Source: Synechococcaceae bacterium Bin_79_3 (GTDB taxonomy: Bacteria; Cyanobacteriota; Cyanobacteriia; PCC-6307; Cyanobiaceae). Taken from it: 11,161 nucleotides of DNA. A program made the position numbers and the translations under genes. Below are positions 1 to 5,939 of this stretch, one piece after another. The notes beneath the pieces were generated by a model, which worked only from the letters and a program-made list of their open reading frames with translations, was not told the origin of the DNA and searched no databases. How positions within the stretch are numbered: the stretch's first letter is position 1; each line of letters opens with the position of its first letter. The stretch is from assembly GCA_009914645.1 (NCBI GenBank), contig VFLB01000142.1, positions 1 to 11,161 of the forward strand, given 5' to 3'.

Positions 1-135
1 TAAAACTTGCTCTAATAGCTCTTCACCTATTTCGATATACCCCTCTGCTGTGGCTTGGCGGCGGCTGTTGGGTCTATCGCCCACTTCCACCATATGCACT
101 TCTCCTGCAGTATTGAGATGAGTTAGCTCGTTCAT
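1..135 (-). CDS. moaC: Cyclic pyranopterin monophosphate synthase MoaC, N-terminal fragment
   Basis: The reverse strand reads from ATG at 135-133 through 45 open codons to the window edge, so only the N-terminus is present. The start MNELTHLNTAGEVHMVEVGD closely matches the conserved MoaC opening (LTHxNxxGExHMVDV), and the following R-rich AxAEGYI stretch fits the first beta strand. MoaC acts with MoaA to convert GTP-derived 3',8-cyclo-7,8-dihydro-GTP into cyclic pyranopterin monophosphate in cytoplasmic molybdenum cofactor synthesis. The catalytic residues lie further downstream, outside the window. The ATG at 135 is chosen because the motif follows directly after it. The gene is head-to-head with the nucleotidyltransferase, so a very short divergent region (136-195) must hold its promoter. 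The family call rests on the motif alone, but that motif is distinctive. Confidence 0.88.
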   Translation of the reverse strand, partial: MNELTHLNTAGEVHMVEVGDRPNSRRQATAEGYIEIGEELLEQVL

Positions 136-195
136 TTTAGAGAAATCACTACCAACAGTTTGGAGAGTAAACTAAGAAAAGGTTCTGCTGAAGTA
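136..195. promoter_or_regulatory. Divergent spacer between moaC and the nucleotidyltransferase gene
   Basis: This 60-bp spacer separates the moaC ATG (135, minus) from the ATG at 196 (plus). By position it should hold both promoters. I see no convincing -35/-10 pair and no clear palindrome. A TTG at 160 would lengthen the plus-strand protein by 12 residues and leave only 24 bp between the genes. A purine-rich AAGAAAAGG lies 14 nt before the ATG, which is far for an SD sequence. Confidence 0.35.
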
Positions 196-687
196 ATGGT
201 TAATCCAGTTTCACTGCACCAACAACAAATTGATCAGATGGTTCGCGAGGTGCCAGGCTTGCTCGCTAAAGCCTATGGATCCCAACTGCTTGCTGTGGTT
301 TTATTTGGTTCAGTGGCAAGGGGAGAGGCAAATCAATATTCAGATATAGATTTATTAATAATATTGAGAGAAAGGCAATTTCAATCTCGCGATGATCATC
401 AAGGTTGTGATCAAGTGCGAATTGCATTAAGCAGCGCAATAGACAACAGTCCAGAGTTGCAATTTCATTTACGTTCTGCGGCAGAAGCTGAACAAGGGGG
501 ACCAATCTTTTTAGATATTAGTGTTGACGGAATTATTCTATTTGATCCGGATGGGTGGGCATCAGAATTCTTGCAACGCTATCGCGATCGCTTAGCTGCT
601 CAAGGAAGTGAACGTATTCCTTGGGGCGATAACTGGTATTGGCGTCTCACCCCAACGGTACGCCCTGCTGCAGAGGTATGGTTTTGA
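196..687 (+). CDS. MNT-type nucleotidyltransferase, partner of a HEPN-domain protein
   Basis: The protein has 163 residues from ATG 196; a TTG at 160 would give 175, and neither start has a clear SD. Pol beta-superfamily features are plain: the GSVARGE loop at residues 38-44 and SDIDLLI at 49-55, with metal-binding Asp50 and Asp52. A third acidic residue is probably one of the Asp residues in the FLDISVDG segment near residues 115-125. The C-terminus (GDNWYWRLTPTVRPAAEVWF) looks complete. Such minimal nucleotidyltransferases are usually encoded with HEPN proteins. In studied MNT/HEPN pairs the MNT is an antitoxin that AMPylates and silences a HEPN RNase; others resemble split kanamycin nucleotidyltransferases. 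The HEPN gene follows with a 10-bp overlap, implying translational coupling. The region looks AT-richer than the MFS and aroG genes, consistent with an acquired module. The substrate cannot be told from sequence. Confidence 0.85.
   Translation: MVNPVSLHQQQIDQMVREVPGLLAKAYGSQLLAVVLFGSVARGEANQYSDIDLLIILRERQFQSRDDHQGCDQVRIALSSAIDNSPELQFHLRSAAEAEQGGPIFLDISVDGIILFDPDGWASEFLQRYRDRLAAQGSERIPWGDNWYWRLTPTVRPAAEVWF
584..591. repeat. HIP1 octamer GCGATCGC
   Basis: A perfect copy of the HIP1 palindrome GCGATCGC lies inside the nucleotidyltransferase gene. HIP1 is strongly over-represented in many cyanobacterial genomes but sparse in most marine picocyanobacteria. I found only this copy. One octamer can occur by chance, so it is only weak support for origin from a HIP1-rich relative. 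Confidence 0.6.
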
Positions 688-1007
688 CAGGCGCCGAATT
701 AAGTAGGTCTTATCTAAAAAAAGCTCAACTTCGTAGAGAAATTTTAACTCTTTTAGCAAATCGTGAAGGCTGGAGTGATTTAGTTAGAGAAGCGCAAGAA
801 TTAGTTGAACTCACAACAAAAGCAATACTTAGAGAAGTGGGTATTGATCCGCCTAGGCTCCATGATATGGGCCCCATATTAGTTGCAGAAATAGATCGTT
901 TCCCAGTTGAATTAGGAGATAAATTTAGACAATTAGCAGCTGGATCTCAGTGGCTACGAGCGCAAAGAGAACTACAGTTATTGATGGCAACAAAGCTTTG
1001 GCGATAG
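678..1007 (+). CDS. HEPN-domain protein, probably C-terminally truncated
   Basis: The gene encodes 109 residues from ATG 678, inside the end of the nucleotidyltransferase gene (overlap 678-687), so translation is likely coupled. An upstream in-frame ATG at 639 adds residues unlike the family. HEPN features run in order: an N-terminal helix (LSRSYLKKAQLRRE, 8-21), a central helix (GWSDLVREAQELVELTTKAI, 31-50) and the loop IDPPRLHD (56-63) that typically follows it. The canonical catalytic R-x4-6-H motif of HEPN RNases is not present, so I would not call it an active toxin. After SQWLRAQREL (90-99) family members, as I recall them, continue with a segment resembling FYGD and a final alanine-rich helix. 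Here the frame runs instead into LQLLMATKLWR and stops. A plausible tail is readable in another frame to 1057, suggesting a deletion or frameshift. It may be a decayed partner of the nucleotidyltransferase. Confidence 0.72.
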   Translation: MVLTGAELSRSYLKKAQLRREILTLLANREGWSDLVREAQELVELTTKAILREVGIDPPRLHDMGPILVAEIDRFPVELGDKFRQLAAGSQWLRAQRELQLLMATKLWR

Positions 1008-1057
1008 CGGATTTAAGCCTTGGCTTGGCAGAGAAAATTATAAATACAAAAAACTAG
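977..1057 (+). pseudogene. Out-of-frame remnant of the HEPN C-terminal helix
   Basis: In the frame beginning at 977, different from the HEPN frame, 26 codons read to TAG at 1055-1057. They contain ALAIADLSLGLAEKII, an alanine-rich amphipathic stretch like the last helix of HEPN proteins of this kind. The bases overlap and follow the premature stop at 1005-1007. No start codon and no SD serve this frame, so it makes sense only as a displaced tail. About 15-20 residues expected between the two parts are missing, which suggests a deletion rather than a single-base error. The resemblance comes from memory of the family. Confidence 0.4.
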
Positions 1058-1112
1058 AATTTTATCAAGCTTTGCATTAAACTCTATCAATCGCCCTTGG
1101 CCCGATTTTTCG
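1058..1112 (+). other. Short AT-rich spacer before the deaminase gene
   Basis: Nothing coding is evident between the HEPN remnant and the deaminase ATG. There is no SD next to the ATG, and no clear promoter or hairpin. The T-run CCCGATTTTT (1101-1110) just before the start is not preceded by a stable stem. Confidence 0.3.
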
Positions 1113-1622
1113 ATGGACCACATCAATAATCCAGCTCATAACACCTTTATGGCCATGGCAATTACTGCGATGCAACGCACAGCATTAGAGGAACGCAGCG
1201 GCGAACCATTTGGAGCAGTTATTGTTAAAAACAACGAGTTAGTTGCAGTTGCTGGCAATAGCGTTGGTCGCGATAATGATCCCACCGCCCACGCGGAAAT
1301 CAATGCGATTCGCGCTGCTTGCAAGGTATTAAATAGCTGGGATTTAAGTGGCTGCGTTCTTTATACCAGCTGCCAATGTTGCCCGATGTGTTATTCAGCA
1401 GCAGCTTGGGCTGGCATAAAAAAGATTTATTATGCTGCCGGTTGGGATGACTACAACGACATCTACGACGATCAAGCAATCGGTCGTGATTTACAAAAGC
1501 CTGATCACTTAAAAAATCTTGCCCCCGAGCAATTGATGCGATCGGAAGCTGTTGAGGTATGGCAGGCGGTGCGGCGCGATCGGGGCATCACAACAATTCC
1601 GGCCCGTTTGCCAAACGCTTGA
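1113..1622 (+). CDS. Zinc-dependent nucleobase/nucleoside deaminase, guanine deaminase-like
   Basis: This 169-residue protein is a cytidine deaminase-superfamily enzyme. It shows EPFGAVIVKNN (31-41), the catalytic PTAHAE motif (His60 zinc ligand, Glu62 proton shuttle) and TSCQCCPMC (85-93), which supplies zinc ligands Cys90 and Cys93. The DPTAHAE-x-x-AIR-x-ACKVL run and the C-terminal part with an acidic DDYNDIYDD segment resemble bacterial guanine deaminase (B. subtilis GuaD type, about 156 residues) more than tRNA adenosine deaminase TadA. The likely reaction is therefore guanine to xanthine plus ammonia in purine salvage or nitrogen recovery, though related substrates are possible. The usual Pro before the first zinc cysteine is Cys89 here. 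ATG 1113 has no SD; an ATG at 1149 would remove part of the first helix. Its 3' end overlaps the convergent oxygenase gene by 35 bp. Confidence 0.82.
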   Translation: MDHINNPAHNTFMAMAITAMQRTALEERSGEPFGAVIVKNNELVAVAGNSVGRDNDPTAHAEINAIRAACKVLNSWDLSGCVLYTSCQCCPMCYSAAAWAGIKKIYYAAGWDDYNDIYDDQAIGRDLQKPDHLKNLAPEQLMRSEAVEVWQAVRRDRGITTIPARLPNA

Positions 1623-2232
1623 GATACAGCGCCTCAGTTCCAGCATTTATCCAACCAGTAGCGATGGTTTTGGTGTGAACATTACTAATCCTGCCGCGAT
1701 GGATGTGAGATATACCGGCCGGAAATATCACTAACTTGCCCCGTTCTGCCTCCTCGTGATGATCCTGCCAATGAAATTCCGTGCCCCCTTGAGGTAAATC
1801 ATTGCAATAAAGAATCCAGGCCAATAGGCGATGCACCGGTTCAGTGGCTTCTGGGCTGATTGTCCAATCGCAATGCCACGCCTTAAATCCTTCGCCTGGG
1901 GCATAACGCTGCAAATTAAAAATTGGATTCACAAATAGCTGCTGCTCAGGGCTGCATTGCAGCAGCAGGGGCCTTTCTTCTAAATATCGATTCAGCCCGG
2001 CACTAACGCCTCGCACAATTACATCTGCCAAAGCAAACGCTTCTGGATCACTGCGATCAATCGCCACCAAGCTGATATCGGTGGAACGTTTGGTGGCTTC
2101 CATTTTGGAGCTGGCCCCCACACCAAAGGCAACACCAGGGGCTTGTAAATCGGAGCGGCGATCAAAAAAGCTGATTACGGCATCAGCCAAGGCTTCATAG
2201 CCAGCATTGCGATAGGAGGCGATCAAGCGCAT
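1588..2232 (-). CDS. 2OG-Fe(II) oxygenase family protein (prolyl 4-hydroxylase-like fold)
   Basis: The 214-residue product is a soluble double-stranded beta-helix dioxygenase. The iron site is visible: WHCDW gives His120 and Asp122, and FPAGISHIHRG gives the distal His (176, or less likely 178). Lys188 in TKTIATGW, followed by GW, is where 2-oxoglutarate is bound in the prolyl-hydroxylase branch. FNLQRYAPGEGFKAWHCD and GGTEFHWQ are the conserved strands around the site. Such proteins couple decarboxylation of 2-oxoglutarate to hydroxylation of a protein or small molecule; the substrate is unknown. The start (ATG 2232-2230) is the first of the frame and is divergent from the MFS gene 63 bp away. 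The last 11 codons overlap the end of the deaminase gene on the other strand. Confidence 0.82.
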   Translation of the reverse strand: MRLIASYRNAGYEALADAVISFFDRRSDLQAPGVAFGVGASSKMEATKRSTDISLVAIDRSDPEAFALADVIVRGVSAGLNRYLEERPLLLQCSPEQQLFVNPIFNLQRYAPGEGFKAWHCDWTISPEATEPVHRLLAWILYCNDLPQGGTEFHWQDHHEEAERGKLVIFPAGISHIHRGRISNVHTKTIATGWINAGTEALYLKRLANGPELL

Positions 2233-2295
2233 TTATGCAATTTTTGGGTGGATGGTGATGAACACTAGTTTTGTTACCCGCCGGCTCTAAACCAA
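2233..2295. promoter_or_regulatory. Divergent spacer between the oxygenase and MFS genes
   Basis: This 63-bp spacer must carry the promoters or leaders of both divergent genes. I see no convincing SD before either start and no inverted repeat longer than a few bases. A G-rich GGGTGGATGGTGATG tract is the only local feature. Confidence 0.35.
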
Positions 2296-3519
2296 ATGAA
2301 ACGTCCGTCCACGCTTTTATGCGTGTTTGTGACGCTGCTGAACGATCGGGTAGGAGAAAGCCTGGTGTTTCCGCTGCTGCCATTTCTCTTAGCTGGTTTC
2401 ACCAGCAGTGGCACCACCTTGGGGCTGCTGGCTGGTAGTTATGCCCTGGCTCAATTTTTAGCAACGCCATTGATTGGTGCATTAAGTGATCGCTTCGGGC
2501 GCCGCCCAGTGATCGCTTGCTGCGTTGCAGGCACAGTGCTGGGGCTTGGTTTATTTGCAATTACCTTAGAAATTGATTGGCCTATTGCCAGTGCATGGCC
2601 CCTGGCGCTTCTATTTTGCGGACGTTTATTAGACGGGTTTAGTGGTGGTACTGCCGCAAGCGCTGGGGCTGTGCTGGCTGATATCAGCAGCCCTGAAAAT
2701 CGCGCCAAAGCATTTGGTTTGATCGGGGTGGCCTTTGGGCTTGGCTTTATCTTGGGCCCCGCTCTAGCTGGAATCTTGAGCCGCTGGAGCGTTACTTTGC
2801 CGGTGTGGATTGCAGTGGCAATTGCAGCAATAAATCTGCTGCTGGTGTTGCTCTTGCTACCAGAAACCCATCCAGCAGATCAAAGGCGGGCCCTGCCTAG
2901 CAAACGAGCACTCAATCCTTTTACTCAACTGCTGAAGGTGTTTAAAAATCCAAAAGTGGGCAGCCTCTGCATTGCATTTTTTCTGTTCTTTCTTGCCTTC
3001 AACGGTTTTACCGCTGTGCTGGTGCTGTTTTTTAAGCAGGTATTTAATTGGGGGCCAGGCCCTGCCACTAGCGCATTTCTGATCGTTGGCGTGGTAGCAA
3101 CCGTGGTGCAAGGGGCATTAATCGGGCCCCTAGTTTCAAAATTTGGTGAACAAAGGCTCACATTATTTGGCCTTGGCCTGGTGTTAGTTGGTTGCCTACT
3201 AATTCCTGCAGCCCCAATTGGCAATGCCCAACCGGTGGTTTTTAGCGCCGTTGGCATATTGGCCCTAGGCACAGGGCTTGTTACACCTTGCTTGCGCAGT
3301 TTGGTATCTAGGCGCCTAGATAGCGATGGTCAAGGAGCTGCCCTTGGCAGCCTGCAGGGTTTGCAAAGCCTGGGCAGTTTTCTTGGCCCGCCTTTGATGG
3401 GGTTGGCCTTTGAACAACTGGGGTTTAGCAGTCCGTTTTTGTTGGCTGCAGCCTTGCTGCTAGGGGTGAGTTTCCTACTGCTAACGGAACCTTTAAACAA
3501 GCCAATTAGTGTTTTGTGA
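2296..3519 (+). CDS. MFS transporter, TetA/drug:H+ antiporter-like
   Basis: The 407-residue protein is hydrophobic throughout, with about twelve predicted membrane segments in two halves and a basic cytoplasmic loop near residues 192-215. Diagnostic motifs are motif A between TM2 and TM3 (GALSDRFGRRPV, 61-72) and a motif C-like stretch in TM5 (GLGFILGPALAG, 148-159), the signature of proton-coupled exporters. Asp17-Arg18 in TM1 (LLNDRVGES) is also typical of this group. It most likely sits in the plasma membrane and exports a small molecule in exchange for protons; tetracycline-family homology does not establish the substrate. ATG 2296 begins right before the first hydrophobic helix. Its stop (3517-3519) is 15 bp before the ATG of ppk1, so the two are probably co-transcribed. 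Confidence 0.88.
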   Translation: MKRPSTLLCVFVTLLNDRVGESLVFPLLPFLLAGFTSSGTTLGLLAGSYALAQFLATPLIGALSDRFGRRPVIACCVAGTVLGLGLFAITLEIDWPIASAWPLALLFCGRLLDGFSGGTAASAGAVLADISSPENRAKAFGLIGVAFGLGFILGPALAGILSRWSVTLPVWIAVAIAAINLLLVLLLLPETHPADQRRALPSKRALNPFTQLLKVFKNPKVGSLCIAFFLFFLAFNGFTAVLVLFFKQVFNWGPGPATSAFLIVGVVATVVQGALIGPLVSKFGEQRLTLFGLGLVLVGCLLIPAAPIGNAQPVVFSAVGILALGTGLVTPCLRSLVSRRLDSDGQGAALGSLQGLQSLGSFLGPPLMGLAFEQLGFSSPFLLAAALLLGVSFLLLTEPLNKPISVL

Positions 3520-3534
3520 TTGGCACTTAAACCC

Positions 3535-5670
3535 ATGGCCGCAGTTGCACTAGCTCCAGAGCTCTACCTAAATCGAGAATTGGGTTGGATTGATTTCAAT
3601 GAACGGGTGCTAGCTCAGGCAATGGACGGCCGAACACCGTTGCTTGAGCAAGCTAAGTTCAGCGCAATCTTTAGCAACAATCTTGATGAATTTTTTATGG
3701 TGCGGGTGGCATCTCTGAAATCACAAGTGGAAGCTGGTATTAGCAGCTTGAGCGTGGATGGGCTCACGCCACTGCAACAACTAATAGCAATTCAATCAAA
3801 ATTAAGGCCAGTTTTAGAACAACAGCAGCAGCACTATCGCGGTGAGCTAATACCAAAACTAACCGAACATGGCGTATTTGTATTAGATTATCCTCAGCTA
3901 AATAATAAACAAAAAGAATGGATTGACAACCATTTCCGTGCTGCAATTTTCCCAGTTTTAACACCTCTTGCCGTTGATCCTGCTCACCCATTCCCGTTCA
4001 TTAGCAATTTAAGCCTTAATATTGCGGCTTTAATTCGCGATCCAGAAACAGGAGAACAACAGTTTGCGCGGGTAAAAGTACCTCAGAAAAATATACCAAG
4101 ATTCATCAAAATACCAACAGAACTTGCAGATCAAGCAGCTCCCGTTCTCTATAGCGCCGTTCCCCTAGAGCAGTTGGTGGCCTTCAACCTCGGGCTGCTC
4201 TTCCCTGGCATGGCAATAGAAGGGCACTATTTCTTCCGCGTTACTCGCGATGCAGATTTGGAATTAAGGGAACTGGAAGCAGACGATTTAATGGTGGCAT
4301 TACAGGAGGGGCTACGTAAAAGACGCATGGGTGGAGAGGTGGTGCGTTTGGAAGTAACAGACGAAATGCCACAGGATGTGGTTGATCTACTGATGGAAGG
4401 AATGGCGGTAGAAGCGGAGGATTTATATCGCATTAATGGACCCCTCGGCCTAGATGATTTATTTGCTCTCACCGGCGTAGCGCTTCCGCAATTAAAGGAC
4501 GCTGCTCAAGTGGCCCGCATCGCTGCACCGTTAGCACGGGCCCAAAAAGCATTGCTCGCTGATGGCTCAATCAAAGCAGAGGAATTTGAAAGCGTCTTTG
4601 ATGTTTTAAAGCGTGGCGATGTGCTTCTGCATCACCCCTACGACCTATTTAGTTCGTCGGTGGAGGAATTTATTGGCCAAGCGGCAGATGATCCCGATGT
4701 ATTGGCAATAAAAATGACATTATATCGTGTATCTAAAGATTCAAAAGTTATTAGCTCTCTGATAACTGCAGCTGAAAATGGCAAACAAGTAATGGCATTA
4801 GTAGAACTAAAAGCCAGGTTTGATGAAGAAAATAATATTCAATGGGCTAGGCAACTTGAAAATGCTGGTGTGCACGTGGTTTATGGCGTTATCGGCCTTA
4901 AAACCCACACCAAGGTAACTCTGGTGTTGAGGCGCGAACGCGAGGAACTGCGTTCCTACGTGCATGTGGGCACTGGTAACTACAACTCCAAAACCTCAAG
5001 GCTCTACACCGACGTGGGCTTGCTTAGCGCCAGGCCTGAATTGGGGCAGGATCTAGTGGAACTCTTTAATTATCTAACCGGTTTTTCAAAACAACAAAGT
5101 TTCCGAAAACTATTGGTGGCCCCCGTTACCTTGCGCGCCGGTATGGAATCTCTCATAAAAAGAGAAATCGAACATGCCAAGGCCGGCACCGAAGCTCACA
5201 TCATTGTAAAAATGAATTCATTGGTGGATCCTCGCATCATCTCACTGCTTTATGAGGCTTCCAGAGCTGGAGTGAAGATTGAACTAATTATCAGAGGTGT
5301 ATGCAGCCTGCTTCCAGGCCTAGAGGGCCACAGTAGCAACATTTCAGTAATAAGTATTATCGGACGCTTTCTTGAGCATTCGCGTATCTTTTGGTTTAAG
5401 AATGGCGGCGATGCTCAAGCTTTTATTGGTAGCGCCGATTGGATGGGCCGCAATCTTGATCGCAGGGTGGAAGCGGTAACGCCTGTGGAGGATCCTGAAC
5501 TACGTAGCAGTTTGGAGCAGTTGTTGCACATTTACCTGGCTGACAACCGCGGTGCCTGGGATATGCAACCAGATGGCCAATTCCTGCAGCGCCTGTGCAA
5601 TGAAAACGAGAACAACTCTCAACTTGAGCTCATGGAAAACTGGAATGCAGTTCAAGGGCAAAACAGCTAA
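3535..5670 (+). CDS. ppk1: Polyphosphate kinase PPK1
   Basis: PPK1 reversibly polymerises the gamma-phosphate of ATP into polyphosphate, the phosphate and energy store of cyanobacteria. From ATG 3535 it has 711 residues (E. coli 688). A TTG at 3520 directly after the MFS stop would add five residues, but family members start close to the ALAPELYLNRELGWIDFN motif, so ATG 3535 is preferred. The four domains are recognisable: the N-terminal helical domain (IFSNNLDEFFMVRVASLK), the head domain, and two phospholipase D-like C-terminal domains. The phosphorylated histidine is His458 in GLKTHTK (E. coli His435), followed by HVGTGNYNSKTSRLYTD. The second conserved histidine is His615 in RFLEHSRIF (E. 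coli His592), followed by SADWMGRNLDRR. All key residues are intact. It shares the plus-strand unit with the MFS exporter; no terminator is seen after it. Confidence 0.97.
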   Translation: MAAVALAPELYLNRELGWIDFNERVLAQAMDGRTPLLEQAKFSAIFSNNLDEFFMVRVASLKSQVEAGISSLSVDGLTPLQQLIAIQSKLRPVLEQQQQHYRGELIPKLTEHGVFVLDYPQLNNKQKEWIDNHFRAAIFPVLTPLAVDPAHPFPFISNLSLNIAALIRDPETGEQQFARVKVPQKNIPRFIKIPTELADQAAPVLYSAVPLEQLVAFNLGLLFPGMAIEGHYFFRVTRDADLELRELEADDLMVALQEGLRKRRMGGEVVRLEVTDEMPQDVVDLLMEGMAVEAEDLYRINGPLGLDDLFALTGVALPQLKDAAQVARIAAPLARAQKALLADGSIKAEEFESVFDVLKRGDVLLHHPYDLFSSSVEEFIGQAADDPDVLAIKMTLYRVSKDSKVISSLITAAENGKQVMALVELKARFDEENNIQWARQLENAGVHVVYGVIGLKTHTKVTLVLRREREELRSYVHVGTGNYNSKTSRLYTDVGLLSARPELGQDLVELFNYLTGFSKQQSFRKLLVAPVTLRAGMESLIKREIEHAKAGTEAHIIVKMNSLVDPRIISLLYEASRAGVKIELIIRGVCSLLPGLEGHSSNISVISIIGRFLEHSRIFWFKNGGDAQAFIGSADWMGRNLDRRVEAVTPVEDPELRSSLEQLLHIYLADNRGAWDMQPDGQFLQRLCNENENNSQLELMENWNAVQGQNS

Positions 5671-5725
5671 ACAAATTGATAGGGCTCAAATAACTGATGC
5701 TTTTTATGGATAAAAGTTAAGAACT

Positions 5726-5836
5726 ATGAGCAAAAAACAAACAAGAAACCAATCTCTAAACCGGCCCTTATTAGCTATTTCAAGGCAGTTAATCAGTGCT
5801 GCCCAAGCTTTAGGAGGAACATCAACAAATCAGTAG
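5726..5836 (+). CDS. Possible small basic protein, 36 residues
   Basis: In the 266-bp gap between ppk1 and the sigma gene, ATG 5726 opens a 36-codon frame ending at TAG 5834-5836. The product starts MSKKQTRNQSLNRPLLAISR, strongly basic in its first 14 residues. It then forms a likely amphipathic helix (LLAISRQLISAAQAL) and ends GGTSTNQ. A basic head joined to a helix suits a nucleic-acid- or membrane-associated small protein, but I do not recognise a family. The start has only a weak purine-rich context (AAGAAC). It is oriented like its neighbours. The alternative is non-coding leader of the sigma gene; conservation in relatives would decide. Confidence 0.42.
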   Translation: MSKKQTRNQSLNRPLLAISRQLISAAQALGGTSTNQ

Positions 5837-5854
5837 ATTTTGTTTAGCGTTGAT

Positions 5855-5873
5855 TTGCGGATTGTTTTCGCAA
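5855..5873 (+). repeat. Short inverted repeat TTGCG/CGCAA
   Basis: TTGCG (5855-5859) and CGCAA (5869-5873) form a 5-bp inverted repeat with a 9-nt T-rich loop, between the small gene and the sigma leader hairpins. It could be a weak stem-loop. It has no U-run after it, so it is not an intrinsic terminator. On its own it is weak. Confidence 0.3.
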
Positions 5874-5882
5874 GCAGCACAC

Positions 5883-5935
5883 AAATTGGCTGATAGCAGT
5901 GCTATGTTCTGGCCAAATTTAATATGAGAGGCCAG
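5883..5935 (+). promoter_or_regulatory. Nested, mutually exclusive inverted repeats before the sigma gene
   Basis: Upstream of the sigma start three inverted repeats interlock. The inner one is ATAGCA-G-TGCTAT (5893-5905), a perfect 13-bp dyad. The outer one pairs AAATTGGC (5883-5890) with GCCAAATTT (5912-5920), one A bulged, enclosing the inner dyad. A third pairs CTGGCC (5909-5914) with GGCCAG (5930-5935). The outer and third helices both need bases 5912-5914, so they cannot form together. The third helix buries the last bases of the SD-like GAGAGG (5926-5931). This geometry suits a translational on/off switch, or a DNA operator for a dimeric regulator. A TAATAT at 5919-5924 resembles a -10 box and would argue against a transcribed leader. 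Confidence 0.5.
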
Positions 5936-5939
5936 GGTG

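Noticed and set aside
639..677. Upstream ATG extending the HEPN protein by 13 residues
   Set aside because: The extra residues are read through the nucleotidyltransferase end in another frame and do not resemble the family N-terminus, which fits MVLTGAELSR from 678.
1552..1734. Plus-strand 60-codon frame over the deaminase/oxygenase junction
   Set aside because: It is out of frame with the deaminase and antisense to the oxygenase, with no supporting feature.
2195..2383. Minus-strand frame of 62 codons across the oxygenase/MFS spacer
   Set aside because: It overlaps the starts of two well-supported genes and has no motif or start signal.
3520..3534. TTG start for ppk1
   Set aside because: It adds only five residues, lies directly on the MFS stop and has no SD. 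ATG 3535 agrees with the usual family start.
5671..5725. Intrinsic terminator after ppk1
   Set aside because: No GC-rich stem followed by a T-run is present; the CTTTTTA near 5700 has no stem before it.
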